NCBI GenBank assembly: GCA_002450755.1
Contig: DKAI01000098.1
Location: 1-39,173 of the forward strand
DNA from: Deltaproteobacteria bacterium UBA6930
Lineage (GTDB): Bacteria; Myxococcota_A; UBA9160; UBA6930
Reading direction: 5' to 3'
DNA length: 39,173 bases
Both the position numbers and the translations under genes were made by a program. This document shows, one piece after another, positions 24,128 to 32,800 of this stretch (positions are counted from its first letter, which is position 1; the number at the start of each line of letters is the position of its first letter). The notes beneath the pieces were generated by a model that worked only from the letters and a program-made list of their open reading frames with translations, was not told the DNA's origin and searched no databases.

Positions 24128-26725
24128 GTGGGAACGAAGAAGAACGAACAAAAACACGGATCGAATCAAAACCAACGCAGATCGAGGTATAGACTCTCGT
24201 CTTCCGTTGTTCCTCGCCAAGCAAAAGTATCGGTAACCGTTGATCCAGAAAAAAGTGACAAGTTCAAAGGAACTGTAACGTACAGACTAGAGATTAAGAG
24301 TTCTCGTCAGACCATAGAACTTCACTGTGATGGGTTGAAAGTCAATCGTCCAAGAGTAAGTTCGAAAAATGGAGACATCGAAGGAACCCTAGAACAAAAT
24401 CTTCCAAACCAAAGACTTCTTCTAACTTTTGAAAAACCACTTCCAGTCGGTTCAATAGAATTACAAATGTCGTTCAACGGAGAGCTTCGCAAAGACCTTC
24501 GAGGACTCTACTTGGCAAAAGCAGGCAACAAACGCTTTGCGTTTACTCAGCTGGAGGCAGCTGATGCACGCAGATTTTTCCCATGCTTTGATGAGCCCTC
24601 GATGAAAATTCGTCTCGCTCTAGAGGTAACCACAGCAGCGAGTCATACGGTCATCTCAAATTCATCTATCGAAAAAACAATCAAAAAAAAAGGAAATCGG
24701 AAAACTGTCCGATTTAAAGAAACTCCACCACTGTCAACATATCTCTTTGCTCTCGGCGTGGGAGACTTGCGTTCCTCAAAAACAGCTTACTCGGGTGAAA
24801 CAGAAATTAAGGTATGGCACGTGGAGGGAAAAGAAGACCTCTGCGACTTCGCTCTAAATGTGGCAAAAGAAACGCTTTCTCTCTTGGAACTCTACTTTGC
24901 TATTCCGTATCCGTATGAAAAACTTGACCTTGTCGCAGTTCCGGACTTTGAAGCTGGAGCTATGGAAAACGCTGGCTCAGTTTTTTTTCGTGAAACTCTT
25001 CTCCTTCTAGATCCGAACACTTCCAGCATGGATGAAAAGAAACGAGTAGCTGAAGTAATTTGCCACGAGCTCGCTCACATGTGGTACGGAAACCTCGTCA
25101 CAATGTCGTGGTGGGATGATTTGTGGCTCAATGAGGCATTCGCAACTTGGATGGCCTTCAAGATCGTTGATTCCTGGAAACCCGAATGGAGAATGTGGCA
25201 CGATTTTCAACACTACAGATCGGCAGCTCTTGTCACAGATGCCCTTCGCTCTAGTCATCCAATATATACAAAAGTACGAACTCCAGATGAAGCTACTGAA
25301 AATTTCGATGTGATTACATACGAAAAAGGTGCTTCGGTAGTTCGCATGCTCGAGACCTATTTATCACCGTCTGTCTTTCAAGAAGGAGTTCGGACCTACA
25401 TCTCACGACATCGTGAAGGAAATACCGTCGCTTCAGATCTTTGGCAGGCACTGTCCGAAGCTTCTGGATTTCCGGTTGGGCCTATCGTTCAAAAATGGAT
25501 CACGACTAAAGGTTTTCCTCTTCTAAGCATGAGCCGTAAAGTCAGATCTGAAGGTACAACTCTCCAATTTTCTCAGGAACCCTTCGCTCAAAAGGAAAGG
25601 AAAGGCAAATCCTTACAAGGAGAAGTCTGGCCTATTCCGTGGATAGGCCGATTTGGAAAGAAAAAACAAGTAAAAAAATTAATCAAAACCAAGACGGCAA
25701 CGCTGAAAATACCTGAAAGAAATCCATCTTTTATCTACGGAAACGCGAACGAAAGCGGCTTCTTTAGAGTTTTGCATGACACTGCAGAACTTTCGAATAT
25801 TACTAAAAATTTTGATCGACTTCCTTCGCTGGAACGACAGGGGCTCTTAGACCATCAATGGGCAATCGTAAGAGCTGGACATGCCTCGATTGCGACTTAT
25901 TTGGACCTGGTAACTACGCGTGGTGACGAGACCGACCCCGACGTTTTAGCAACATGCGCGCAGCCATTGGGCTTCATAAAAGACAGATTACTTCTGAAAA
26001 ACGAGGAGACTATCGAATTTGCGGAGCGTATTTCTACATGTTTTGCCAAGCCTTTAAGGAAGACCGGGTTAACACGAAAACTTAAAAATAACCTCGAAAG
26101 TCTTTCTAGAGCCTCACTCTTCAAGTTGGTGGCAAAGATCGGAGAAAACGAACACTTTGTATTAAAAGCTAGCGAGCTATGCAATCGATATATTGGGGAA
26201 GACTACATGCTTGATCCGAACCTCATCGACGATGTCATCGATGTGGCCGCGCGACATGGTTCGGATGAACTTTACGAATCGTTTTGGAAAAGAGCTTCAT
26301 CTACAAAAAACCCTCAAATCCGCCGAAAAATGCTCTTGGGACTAACATCGTTTAGAGATAAAACCTTAACTGAGGACACCTTAAATTCCCTGCTCGGAGA
26401 TAGAATTGATACCCAGGACGTAGCGATACTCTTGTCCCGACTTCTTCACAACTCACAAGCGAGAGAAAAAACATGGTTGTTCATCAAGGATAATTGGTCA
26501 GAATTGGAGAGAAGAATGCCGGCCATGTTAATTACGCGTCCCATCGACGCGCTCCCGTGCCTTGGGAGCATTCGGTATAAGAAAGACGTCCAAGAATTTT
26601 TTAAGACCACCTCAGTGCCGTCTGGCCGGAGAGCATTAAAGCAAGCACTTGAACGATTTGACAGTGATGAACGCCTTGCGCAGACATCTCGCGCTGAAAT
26701 TATTTCCTGGCTGAAAGTTACTTAA
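24128..26725 (+). CDS. M1-family zinc aminopeptidase
   Basis: This 865-residue protein removes N-terminal amino acids from peptides. The M1 hallmarks are exact: GAMEN at 277-281, the zinc motif HELAH at 313-317 and the third ligand Glu336 in LNEAF, 19 residues after His317. The N-terminal beta domain begins after a basic, probably disordered tail of about 25 residues. The region after about 540 is the helical ERAP1-like C-terminal domain. There is no signal peptide, so it is probably cytoplasmic. The architecture resembles puromycin-sensitive/tricorn-factor-type M1 enzymes rather than E. coli PepN. The start is GTG with GGAG 7 bases upstream. It is divergent from the NSS transporter and convergent with the DsbA-like gene. 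Confidence 0.93.
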   Translation: MGTKKNEQKHGSNQNQRRSRYRLSSSVVPRQAKVSVTVDPEKSDKFKGTVTYRLEIKSSRQTIELHCDGLKVNRPRVSSKNGDIEGTLEQNLPNQRLLLTFEKPLPVGSIELQMSFNGELRKDLRGLYLAKAGNKRFAFTQLEAADARRFFPCFDEPSMKIRLALEVTTAASHTVISNSSIEKTIKKKGNRKTVRFKETPPLSTYLFALGVGDLRSSKTAYSGETEIKVWHVEGKEDLCDFALNVAKETLSLLELYFAIPYPYEKLDLVAVPDFEAGAMENAGSVFFRETLLLLDPNTSSMDEKKRVAEVICHELAHMWYGNLVTMSWWDDLWLNEAFATWMAFKIVDSWKPEWRMWHDFQHYRSAALVTDALRSSHPIYTKVRTPDEATENFDVITYEKGASVVRMLETYLSPSVFQEGVRTYISRHREGNTVASDLWQALSEASGFPVGPIVQKWITTKGFPLLSMSRKVRSEGTTLQFSQEPFAQKERKGKSLQGEVWPIPWIGRFGKKKQVKKLIKTKTATLKIPERNPSFIYGNANESGFFRVLHDTAELSNITKNFDRLPSLERQGLLDHQWAIVRAGHASIATYLDLVTTRGDETDPDVLATCAQPLGFIKDRLLLKNEETIEFAERISTCFAKPLRKTGLTRKLKNNLESLSRASLFKLVAKIGENEHFVLKASELCNRYIGEDYMLDPNLIDDVIDVAARHGSDELYESFWKRASSTKNPQIRRKMLLGLTSFRDKTLTEDTLNSLLGDRIDTQDVAILLSRLLHNSQAREKTWLFIKDNWSELERRMPAMLITRPIDALPCLGSIRYKKDVQEFFKTTSVPSGRRALKQALERFDSDERLAQTSRAEIISWLKVT

Positions 26726-26758
26726 GAATCTTTCTCGAAATCCATAAATAGGATTAGA

Positions 26759-27454
26759 TCACGCCGCATCACGGAGTGCTCGTTCGATTTCTTCTTTAAA
26801 AACAGAAAACGGTTGAGCTCCTACCAGTTTTCTCCCGTTTACAAAAAATACAGGCGTTCCAGTCACTCCATTGTCACGGCCTAAAATGATATCTCGATCT
26901 ATTAAATCTTTACTCGTTTGAGAGTCGAGAGTTTCCTCAAATTGTGGAGAGTCAAGATTTAACCTACTTGCATACTCTAGCATTGTTTCTCTCGACAAAT
27001 CTTTGAAGTTCTCAAATATTAAATCATGCATCTCCCAAAATTTCCCCTGTTCTCCAGCTGAAATCGCGGCGCGGTGAGCAAGTAAAGCGTTTTTATGAAA
27101 ACTAAGCGGAAAATGCTTAAAGACAATCTTGACTTCACTATCGTATTCGTTTCGAATCTGCAAAAGAGTTGGATAGACTTTCCTGCAGTAGCCGCATTCA
27201 AAGTCCGAAAATTCTACGATGGTAATGGGTGCTTCCTCGGGGCCCAAAAAAGGAGACTCTGAAACGTCTATACCTACGATATCGCGTGTTCCCAAATCAA
27301 CTCCCACCGCTTCGGCAAGGACGCGCAAGTTGCGATCGATTTGATCAACTTTCCAGTTGATTTCTGCGCTACCGCTTCGACCCATTGCAAAGCCCGTAAC
27401 GACTGACAGCAACAGCAAAGTTGAAATAGGAATCACTTGCTTTATTTTCAACAT
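26759..27454 (-). CDS. Periplasmic DsbA-like thiol:disulfide protein
   Basis: This 231-residue protein has an N-terminal signal or anchor (IPISTLLLLSVVTGFAMG) and a DsbA-type thioredoxin domain from about residue 60. The active-site pair is Cys87 and Cys90 in FECGYC, with the cis-proline loop in VTGTPVFFVNG. The domain matches the Thioredoxin_4/BdbD-like group, used for oxidative folding or as a periplasmic thiol carrier. It follows sucA after 53 bases on the same strand, perhaps with its own promoter. A SCO copper chaperone elsewhere in the window is another periplasmic thiol protein, but no direct link is shown. Confidence 0.9.
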   Translation of the reverse strand: MLKIKQVIPISTLLLLSVVTGFAMGRSGSAEINWKVDQIDRNLRVLAEAVGVDLGTRDIVGIDVSESPFLGPEEAPITIVEFSDFECGYCRKVYPTLLQIRNEYDSEVKIVFKHFPLSFHKNALLAHRAAISAGEQGKFWEMHDLIFENFKDLSRETMLEYASRLNLDSPQFEETLDSQTSKDLIDRDIILGRDNGVTGTPVFFVNGRKLVGAQPFSVFKEEIERALRDAA

Positions 27455-27507
27455 CCTAAAGCCTCTACCTCGTTCATCTCGCTGTTCTCATTAAAACTGG
27501 TCGTGAA

Positions 27508-30411
27508 TTAAATGTCATTTTTTTTCATATTTGCAAAGGCCTTCGTAACCAATGCTTTCTGCTCTTGCTTGTGGATACGCAGGGAACCAACTGCCGTGCT
27601 GGCACTCGCAGCTCGGCAGGAACACTTCAGATTCAGGCCGGTCGGAAAAGACTCAGTGATGAGTTCTCGTAAATAAGACCATGGACCCATATTGGCAGGT
27701 TCCTCCTGAACCCAGAGAACCTGTTCTACTTTTCGATATTTTTGTATTAACTCCGAGAGCTCGACTTGTGGCCAGGGGTACAACTGCTCGATTCTTATGA
27801 TTGCTACCCGTGACTGATCATGAGATGACAACTCCTCTTTTTTAAATCTTAATAAATCGTAAAACACTTTTCCGCTACAAAATATTAACCTTTCAACGTT
27901 ATCTGGATTGGTCACCAACTGATCGTCAATTAAGCGATGAAATTCATCATCCGATAAATCTTCTACTTTTGACACAGCAGCGGGCGCGCGTAGAAGACTC
28001 TTGGGTGTAGCAATAATTAGTGGAGCGCGATAACTCCGCTTCATTTGCCGCCTTAGTACATGAAAATATTGAGCTGGAGTAGTGCAATTTACAATTTGCA
28101 TATTGTCTTCCGCGCAAAGCTGCAGGAATCTTTCCAATCTGCAACTCGAGTGTTCCGGTCCTTGTCCTTCGTACCCATGTGGCAAAAGCATCACGAGACC
28201 GCTCATGCGACTCCACTTGGAGTGAGCCGAGCTTATAAACTGATCGATGATAACCTGCGCACCATTAGCAAAATCACCGAACTGTGCTTCCCAGATTGTT
28301 AAAGTAGTAGGATCAGCAAGGCTGTAACCATATTCAAATCCCAAAACTCCTGCTTCTGACAGGTGACTATCGTACACCTCGAACCGCGCCTGAGTTTCTG
28401 ACAAGTTTGAGAGGGGGGCGTACTCTTCTCCAGTTTTTCGGTCCATCAAAATTGCATGCCTCTGCGAAAAAGTGCCTCTACAGCTATCTTGCCCAGACAA
28501 ACGAATTGGAGTCCCATCGATTAACAAGCTGCCAAAAGCGAGAGACTCAGCAGTAGACCAATCGATCAGGGCTTTTTCCGAAATCATTTCTTGTCTCTTT
28601 TTTAACTGCTTTAAAAGCTTCGGGTGAATCTCGAAATTCTCCCTTACGGTCCCCAATTTTTTGGCTAAAAAATCTAACGTGTCAATTGCAACTCGAGTGT
28701 CAACTCGTCCGTCCGGCAAGTCTCTGCTAAATCCCGACCACGGCCCTCGCGGCTCGTAAGGCTCATCCAACTTCGGAGGGGTCGTCTTAATTACTTGGAG
28801 CGCTTCGCGTAGTTGATCATTCAAATCACCCTCGATTCGACTCACATCCTTTTCTGACAGGAGGCCATTTTTTACTAGATATTGAGTGAACTTTTGGCGG
28901 ACTGGCAGCATCGACCGGATTTTGTCGTACATAAGTGGTTGGGTAAAACTGGGATCATCTCCTTCATTGTGCCCATGCCTCCGATAGCAAACCATATCAA
29001 TTACGACATCATCACTGAAGCGTTGGCGGTACTCCAGTGCAAGTTTTGCAGAATGGACAACTGCCTCTGGGTCATCGCCATTCACATGGATAATAGGAGC
29101 TTGGACCATCTTCGCCGCATCTGTACAATACAGTGTTGAACGAGCCTCCTTCGGTGTTGTAGTGAATCCTATTTGGTTATTTACAATGACGTGAACTGTT
29201 CCTCCAGTTGAATAACCTACAAGGTGAGACAAATTTAACGTTTCGCTTACCATTCCCTGGCCTGAAAATGCTGCATCGCCATGCAAAAGTATGGGTATGA
29301 TGGAGTGACCGCCCTCATCTCTCGCGCGGACCTGTTTAGCTCTCGTACGCCCCTCAACAACGGGATCTACTGCCTCTAAATGAGAAGGATTGGCCGTAAG
29401 AGAAAGATGGATCCGTGCTCCATTTAACGTACGCCTATCGTTCGAGTACCCCTTGTGGTACTTAACATCACCTGATCCGTGAGGGCTTTCTTCTAGTTCA
29501 ACATCCTCAAATTCCGAAAATATGCTTTCAAGTGACTTCCCGAGAATGTTCGAAAGTACGTTCAAACGTCCCCTATGAGCCATCCCAATCACAAGCTCGC
29601 GAACACCCTGACCTGGCGATTCTTCGACGAGTGTATCCAGGAGAGGAATGAGGGATTCTGCTCCCTCTAAAGAAAACCGCTTTTGGCCGATGAATTTTGT
29701 GTGAAGGAACCGTTCAAAAAGAGAAGCCGCCGAAAGTTTTTCGAGAACTCTCAAGAGCTCTTCTGCCGATAGGTCACAAGTATTTCGAGATTCTTCCATT
29801 TTTTTTTGCAACCACTGTCTTCGCCCCGGATCCTGAATATGCAGAAATTCCACCCCAACAGATCGGCAGTAAGTTGCATTCAAACGATCAAGGATTTGAA
29901 AAAGGGGTTGAATTGGCCCGCCTGGCAAATCGCCGGCCAGCATGAGAGTCTCCATATCCTCCGTCCCAAACCCATAATGCGCCGGATCAAGTTCCGGAAA
30001 ATAATCGTTTTCGCCGCTTAAAGGGTCTGTGTCAGCAATCCGATGACCCCGAGCCCGAAAAGCATGAATCAATCGGAGAGCGCGGGCCTGCTTATCCGCG
30101 ATTTGTGGATCAGAAACACGTGCGGACTCAGAAGCTGCCGGAACTGTTCCTCCGAGTGGAACGGAAAAAGGTTTGTCGACGGTTTCAGTTGAAGGGTTAA
30201 AAAAGCTAGCCCAGCTAGCATCTACCGACCCAGGGTCATCCTCATATCGTTCACGAATGTCCTGTACAATGCCCGCGTTGACCCCAAAGCCTCTAAGTTT
30301 TTCAGGACTCTCCTCATTGGACAACTCATCTACATCCGTGTTTTCTTCCCCGGCTTCTACTGTTTCCACACCTGACTCTTTCAGTACTTGGCGGAGTCCC
30401 GGTACCGCCAA
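27508..30411 (-). CDS. sucA: 2-oxoglutarate dehydrogenase E1 component
   Basis: This 967-residue thiamine-diphosphate enzyme decarboxylates 2-oxoglutarate in the TCA cycle and transfers the succinyl group to E2. The N-terminal E1 segment appears at about 43-67 (QDIRERYEDDPGSVDASWASFF). Core motifs include IGMAHRGRLNVL, HGDAAFSGQGMV, YRRHGHNEGDDPSF, QFGDFANGAQVIIDQFI and LLPHGYEGQGPEHSS. There is no fused E2 domain, unlike the actinobacterial KGD enzyme. sucB (E2) is not next to it. The start is tentative: the TTG at 30411 has no Shine-Dalgarno but has TATAAC 7 bases upstream; in-frame GTG (codon 15) or TTG (codon 30) would also keep the E1 domain whole. Confidence 0.95.
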   Translation of the reverse strand: MAVPGLRQVLKESGVETVEAGEENTDVDELSNEESPEKLRGFGVNAGIVQDIRERYEDDPGSVDASWASFFNPSTETVDKPFSVPLGGTVPAASESARVSDPQIADKQARALRLIHAFRARGHRIADTDPLSGENDYFPELDPAHYGFGTEDMETLMLAGDLPGGPIQPLFQILDRLNATYCRSVGVEFLHIQDPGRRQWLQKKMEESRNTCDLSAEELLRVLEKLSAASLFERFLHTKFIGQKRFSLEGAESLIPLLDTLVEESPGQGVRELVIGMAHRGRLNVLSNILGKSLESIFSEFEDVELEESPHGSGDVKYHKGYSNDRRTLNGARIHLSLTANPSHLEAVDPVVEGRTRAKQVRARDEGGHSIIPILLHGDAAFSGQGMVSETLNLSHLVGYSTGGTVHVIVNNQIGFTTTPKEARSTLYCTDAAKMVQAPIIHVNGDDPEAVVHSAKLALEYRQRFSDDVVIDMVCYRRHGHNEGDDPSFTQPLMYDKIRSMLPVRQKFTQYLVKNGLLSEKDVSRIEGDLNDQLREALQVIKTTPPKLDEPYEPRGPWSGFSRDLPDGRVDTRVAIDTLDFLAKKLGTVRENFEIHPKLLKQLKKRQEMISEKALIDWSTAESLAFGSLLIDGTPIRLSGQDSCRGTFSQRHAILMDRKTGEEYAPLSNLSETQARFEVYDSHLSEAGVLGFEYGYSLADPTTLTIWEAQFGDFANGAQVIIDQFISSAHSKWSRMSGLVMLLPHGYEGQGPEHSSCRLERFLQLCAEDNMQIVNCTTPAQYFHVLRRQMKRSYRAPLIIATPKSLLRAPAAVSKVEDLSDDEFHRLIDDQLVTNPDNVERLIFCSGKVFYDLLRFKKEELSSHDQSRVAIIRIEQLYPWPQVELSELIQKYRKVEQVLWVQEEPANMGPWSYLRELITESFPTGLNLKCSCRAASASTAVGSLRIHKQEQKALVTKAFANMKKNDI

Positions 30412-30418
30412 ATAAATT

Positions 30419-30424
30419 GTTATA
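30419..30424 (-). promoter_or_regulatory. -10-like hexamer 7 bases before the sucA TTG
   Basis: On the minus strand TATAAC lies 7 bases before the proposed TTG start of sucA, and no Shine-Dalgarno is present. This resembles the leaderless-type arrangement of other genes here, but a TTG leaderless start would be unusual, so the site is weaker than the others. Confidence 0.25.
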
Positions 30425-30645
30425 GGGCTCCAATTTTCTAAGGGATCTGCTTCGATAATCTAGCTCTACTTCCTAGATTTGAAACACTAGCTCCAGGGGA
30501 ACTTTTGCGTTTCTAGTTCCAAATTTCGTGCCAGAAACAGATAGCGATACCATCGCCATTCGCAGAGTTTCCTGAGAGTTTATTTAAAAGACGAAGGAAC
30601 ATAAACCTAGGCCCAGTCTCCCTTCTTAAACTCGCCCGCTATCAT

Positions 30646-31296
30646 ATGAAACAAATGACAACTATCGAGTCTACTCCCTACCTCTTCAATAACGAACTAA
30701 GACAACGTTGTCTCAGAGGTCTCAAATCACACACGCCCCTAGAAGCACCCCTTGAAGAGCGTCGACCAGCGGCTGTTACCGCAGTTCTATTGCCTGACGA
30801 AGAAGGGCGAGGCTGCTTTCTGATTACGAAAAGAGCAACGAAACTAAGGCGACACAGTGGCCAGTGGGCCCTTCCTGGAGGACGATTAGACAAGGACGAG
30901 ACAACCCAAAATGCAGCTCTCCGGGAGCTACAAGAAGAAGTGGGACTCTCGCTACAACCAGAAGATGTGCTGGGCCGACTTGACGACTACCCAACTAGAT
31001 CTGGTTTCGTAATCTCGCCCTTCGTCGTGTGGTGTCCCTCAGCCACGGAACTTAAGCCTGACCCCGGCGAGGTCGCGGCTGTATACAAAGTTCCTCTTGA
31101 CGTCCTGGACGGCCCCGGAGTACCAATTTTAAAGACCATCCCTGAAAGCAAAGATAAAGTTATCGCGATTCCAATGCTCGACACTGAAGTGCATGCACCC
31201 ACTGCAGCTATCCTGTATCAGCTAAGGGAAATCTGTCTGTGGGGAAGGAGTACCCGGGTTGCCCATTTTGAGCAACCCGTCTTTGCTTGGCGGTGA
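30646..31296 (+). CDS. Nudix hydrolase, CoA-pyrophosphatase type
   Basis: This 216-residue protein has an intact Nudix box, GGRLDKDETTQNAALRELQEEVGL, with the G-x5-E-x7-REL-x-EE-x-GL spacing (written here with its key residues). The preceding TKRATKLRRHSGQWALPGG resembles the signature of the coenzyme-A pyrophosphatase (NudL-like) subgroup, which splits CoA or acyl-CoA into phosphopantetheine and 3',5'-ADP. That substrate is inferred. Two in-frame ATGs (30646 and 30655) are possible, neither with a Shine-Dalgarno; TATCAT directly precedes the first and lies 9 bases before the second. It is divergent from sucA across 234 bases, in which I see no further gene. Confidence 0.88.
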   Translation: MKQMTTIESTPYLFNNELRQRCLRGLKSHTPLEAPLEERRPAAVTAVLLPDEEGRGCFLITKRATKLRRHSGQWALPGGRLDKDETTQNAALRELQEEVGLSLQPEDVLGRLDDYPTRSGFVISPFVVWCPSATELKPDPGEVAAVYKVPLDVLDGPGVPILKTIPESKDKVIAIPMLDTEVHAPTAAILYQLREICLWGRSTRVAHFEQPVFAWR

Positions 31297-31303
31297 CTTA
31301 AAA

Positions 31304-31328
31304 CCCGAATATTCTTGGAAAACTCGGG
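31304..31328 (-). terminator. Possible weak terminator hairpin after the DUF3465 gene
   Basis: CCCGA (31304-31308) and TCGGG (31324-31328) form a 5-bp stem with a 15-base loop between the two convergent stops. Read on the minus strand the stem is followed by TTTTAAG, as in an intrinsic terminator. The stem is short and the loop long, so support is weak. Confidence 0.3.
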
Positions 31329-31332
31329 CCTG

Positions 31333-31812
31333 CTACTTGTAGCGCCTTCCCGCATGTTCGACATATCCGCCGAAGCTGCGTCGAGTAGGATCACGGTGGG
31401 TCCGTCTTATAACGCCACCCTGTTCATCCCATTCATACTCCCCCATAAACTTAATCCTGTCCCCATTCTTGACAGGGACGCGCGGGGACATATCCAAGTT
31501 GTGAGCAATAGTTACTAGATGACCATCAACAAGCCTGACAAGAAACCTCTGGTAGCGCACACCAATCATTTCGTCCTCGAGCAGTCTTTCAACAATACCC
31601 TCGTCTTCAACAAACCTGCGAGACTTCCCAAGAAAAGCCATATAGGTTGCACTTGTCCTTGAAGCCACTTCACCATCCGGAGAGGTATAGTGAATACCCG
31701 AATCGTAATCGGAGCGATCCTCTTTAACAGCACCACCTCCAAGCAACCCCGACTTGTAAAGAAGGAGCGCGAGAACAATTCCTACCAGTGTTCCAATCGG
31801 TGGCCTACGCAT
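31333..31812 (-). CDS. DUF3465 protein with N-terminal membrane anchor
   Basis: This 159-residue protein (from the ATG at 31812) has one N-terminal hydrophobic segment (about 6-21) and then a DUF3465 domain: RYQRFLVRLVDGHLVTIAHNLDM, VPVKNGDRIKFMGEYEWDEQGGVIRRTHRDP and a terminal GGYVEH. DUF3465 proteins are small, OB-fold-like and of unknown function; probably this one faces the periplasm. The ATG is preferred over an upstream in-frame start at 31905 because the family region begins after the membrane segment and TAACCT stands 7 bases before the ATG. It lies 82 bases after the HAD phosphatase gene and converges on the Nudix gene. Confidence 0.78.
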   Translation of the reverse strand: MRRPPIGTLVGIVLALLLYKSGLLGGGAVKEDRSDYDSGIHYTSPDGEVASRTSATYMAFLGKSRRFVEDEGIVERLLEDEMIGVRYQRFLVRLVDGHLVTIAHNLDMSPRVPVKNGDRIKFMGEYEWDEQGGVIRRTHRDPTRRSFGGYVEHAGRRYK

Positions 31813-31819
31813 AATCTCA

Positions 31820-31825
31820 AGGTTA
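31820..31825 (-). promoter_or_regulatory. -10-like hexamer 7 bases before the DUF3465 gene
   Basis: On the minus strand TAACCT lies 7 bases before the ATG at 31812. A TTGAGATT stretch follows it and contains a weak GAG, so a leadered start cannot be excluded. It is listed because the same TANNNT spacing recurs at other genes here. Confidence 0.3.
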
Positions 31826-31894
31826 CCACTATTCAAGAAGAGGGGGAGACCCCGCTTCGGATAAGGATTTACAATACCTATTGTCTTAGCTCGA

Positions 31895-32746
31895 TTAACA
31901 TGCACCCCCCGGCCCCGCAGCCGCTAGTTCTTCCAAAAAAGGCACCAGTCCATCCTCGTCGTTCCTTCCAACAACTCTATCCGCAATCTCTTTAAGCTCA
32001 GGCCGAGCATTCCTCATAGCCAGGCCCAAACCCGCATTCTTAACCATTTCAAGGTCGTTGAGTTCGTCCCCTACAGCGCATATTTCGTCATGGGCTATTC
32101 CGAGTATCCCAGCTAGAGCTGTAAGTCCCACCCACTTATCTATCCCAATGGGAAGAATTTCACAATATGAAGAGTTTGGCCCAACACTCTTCATCACATG
32201 TACCGTAAATTCTCCAGGGAACTGCGCATTGATTCTACCAGCAAGCAGAGACATCTCTTCTGGATCTCCAAAAGAACCGATCGCAAGAACGTCAAGTGTC
32301 ACCTCCTCGGTGATATCAGAACTCCAATGAGCAAAGGAATGATTTACCTCGTAGTATCGAGAGGTCTCAAGGTTCCAGGGACGTGAGCCATCTATAAAAA
32401 AATCTATGCCTGGACGATCGCATTGAGCCACAACAGTTTGTCCCGATGCTTGCACTGTTCCTGCGACCTTTACAAAGTCCTTACCCGAGTAATTCATCGC
32501 TTGAAGAGTATTCCCGTTTGGATCCTTTACAATAGAACCACCCAGACATACCGAGTACAGGGATTTACCTAGTGACTTGAAGATGTAGGATGCATTTCGA
32601 AACCTACGTCCTGTGCAAAGCGCTACGACTATCCCTGTTTGAAGAACCTGGTGTATTGCCTTCCTCGTAGCCAAAGTAACTTGATTCCCTTCGCTAGCGA
32701 GCGTTCCATCAACGTCCAACGCCAAAAGTTTTATCCTACGATCCAA
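31895..32746 (-). CDS. HAD-superfamily phosphatase (Cof type, class IIB cap)
   Basis: This 283-residue protein (from TTG at 32746) is a HAD phosphatase. Motif I is LDVDGT with the nucleophile and general acid aspartates, motif II the TGRR region, and the last motif is GDELNDLEM with the Mg2+ ligands. A C2B cap lies between (about 75-190). Such enzymes dephosphorylate sugar phosphates, nucleotides or FMN-type metabolites; the substrate cannot be told. I chose the TTG because GGAG lies 5 bases before it and it starts right at the motif I strand. An upstream in-frame GTG at 32785 would add 13 residues. It is 54 bases after the pabB stop and probably co-transcribed. Confidence 0.88.
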   Translation of the reverse strand: MDRRIKLLALDVDGTLASEGNQVTLATRKAIHQVLQTGIVVALCTGRRFRNASYIFKSLGKSLYSVCLGGSIVKDPNGNTLQAMNYSGKDFVKVAGTVQASGQTVVAQCDRPGIDFFIDGSRPWNLETSRYYEVNHSFAHWSSDITEEVTLDVLAIGSFGDPEEMSLLAGRINAQFPGEFTVHVMKSVGPNSSYCEILPIGIDKWVGLTALAGILGIAHDEICAVGDELNDLEMVKNAGLGLAMRNARPELKEIADRVVGRNDEDGLVPFLEELAAAGPGGAC

Positions 32747-32800
32747 ACCTACTCCAATAATCCAACGCGACTTTGATAACCGCACATCGAACCGGTACCC

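Noticed and set aside
26737..26756. AATCC-ATAAATA-GGATT stem between the M1 and DsbA-like genes as a bidirectional terminator
   Set aside because: Only five pairs, mostly A-T, and no T-run on either side.
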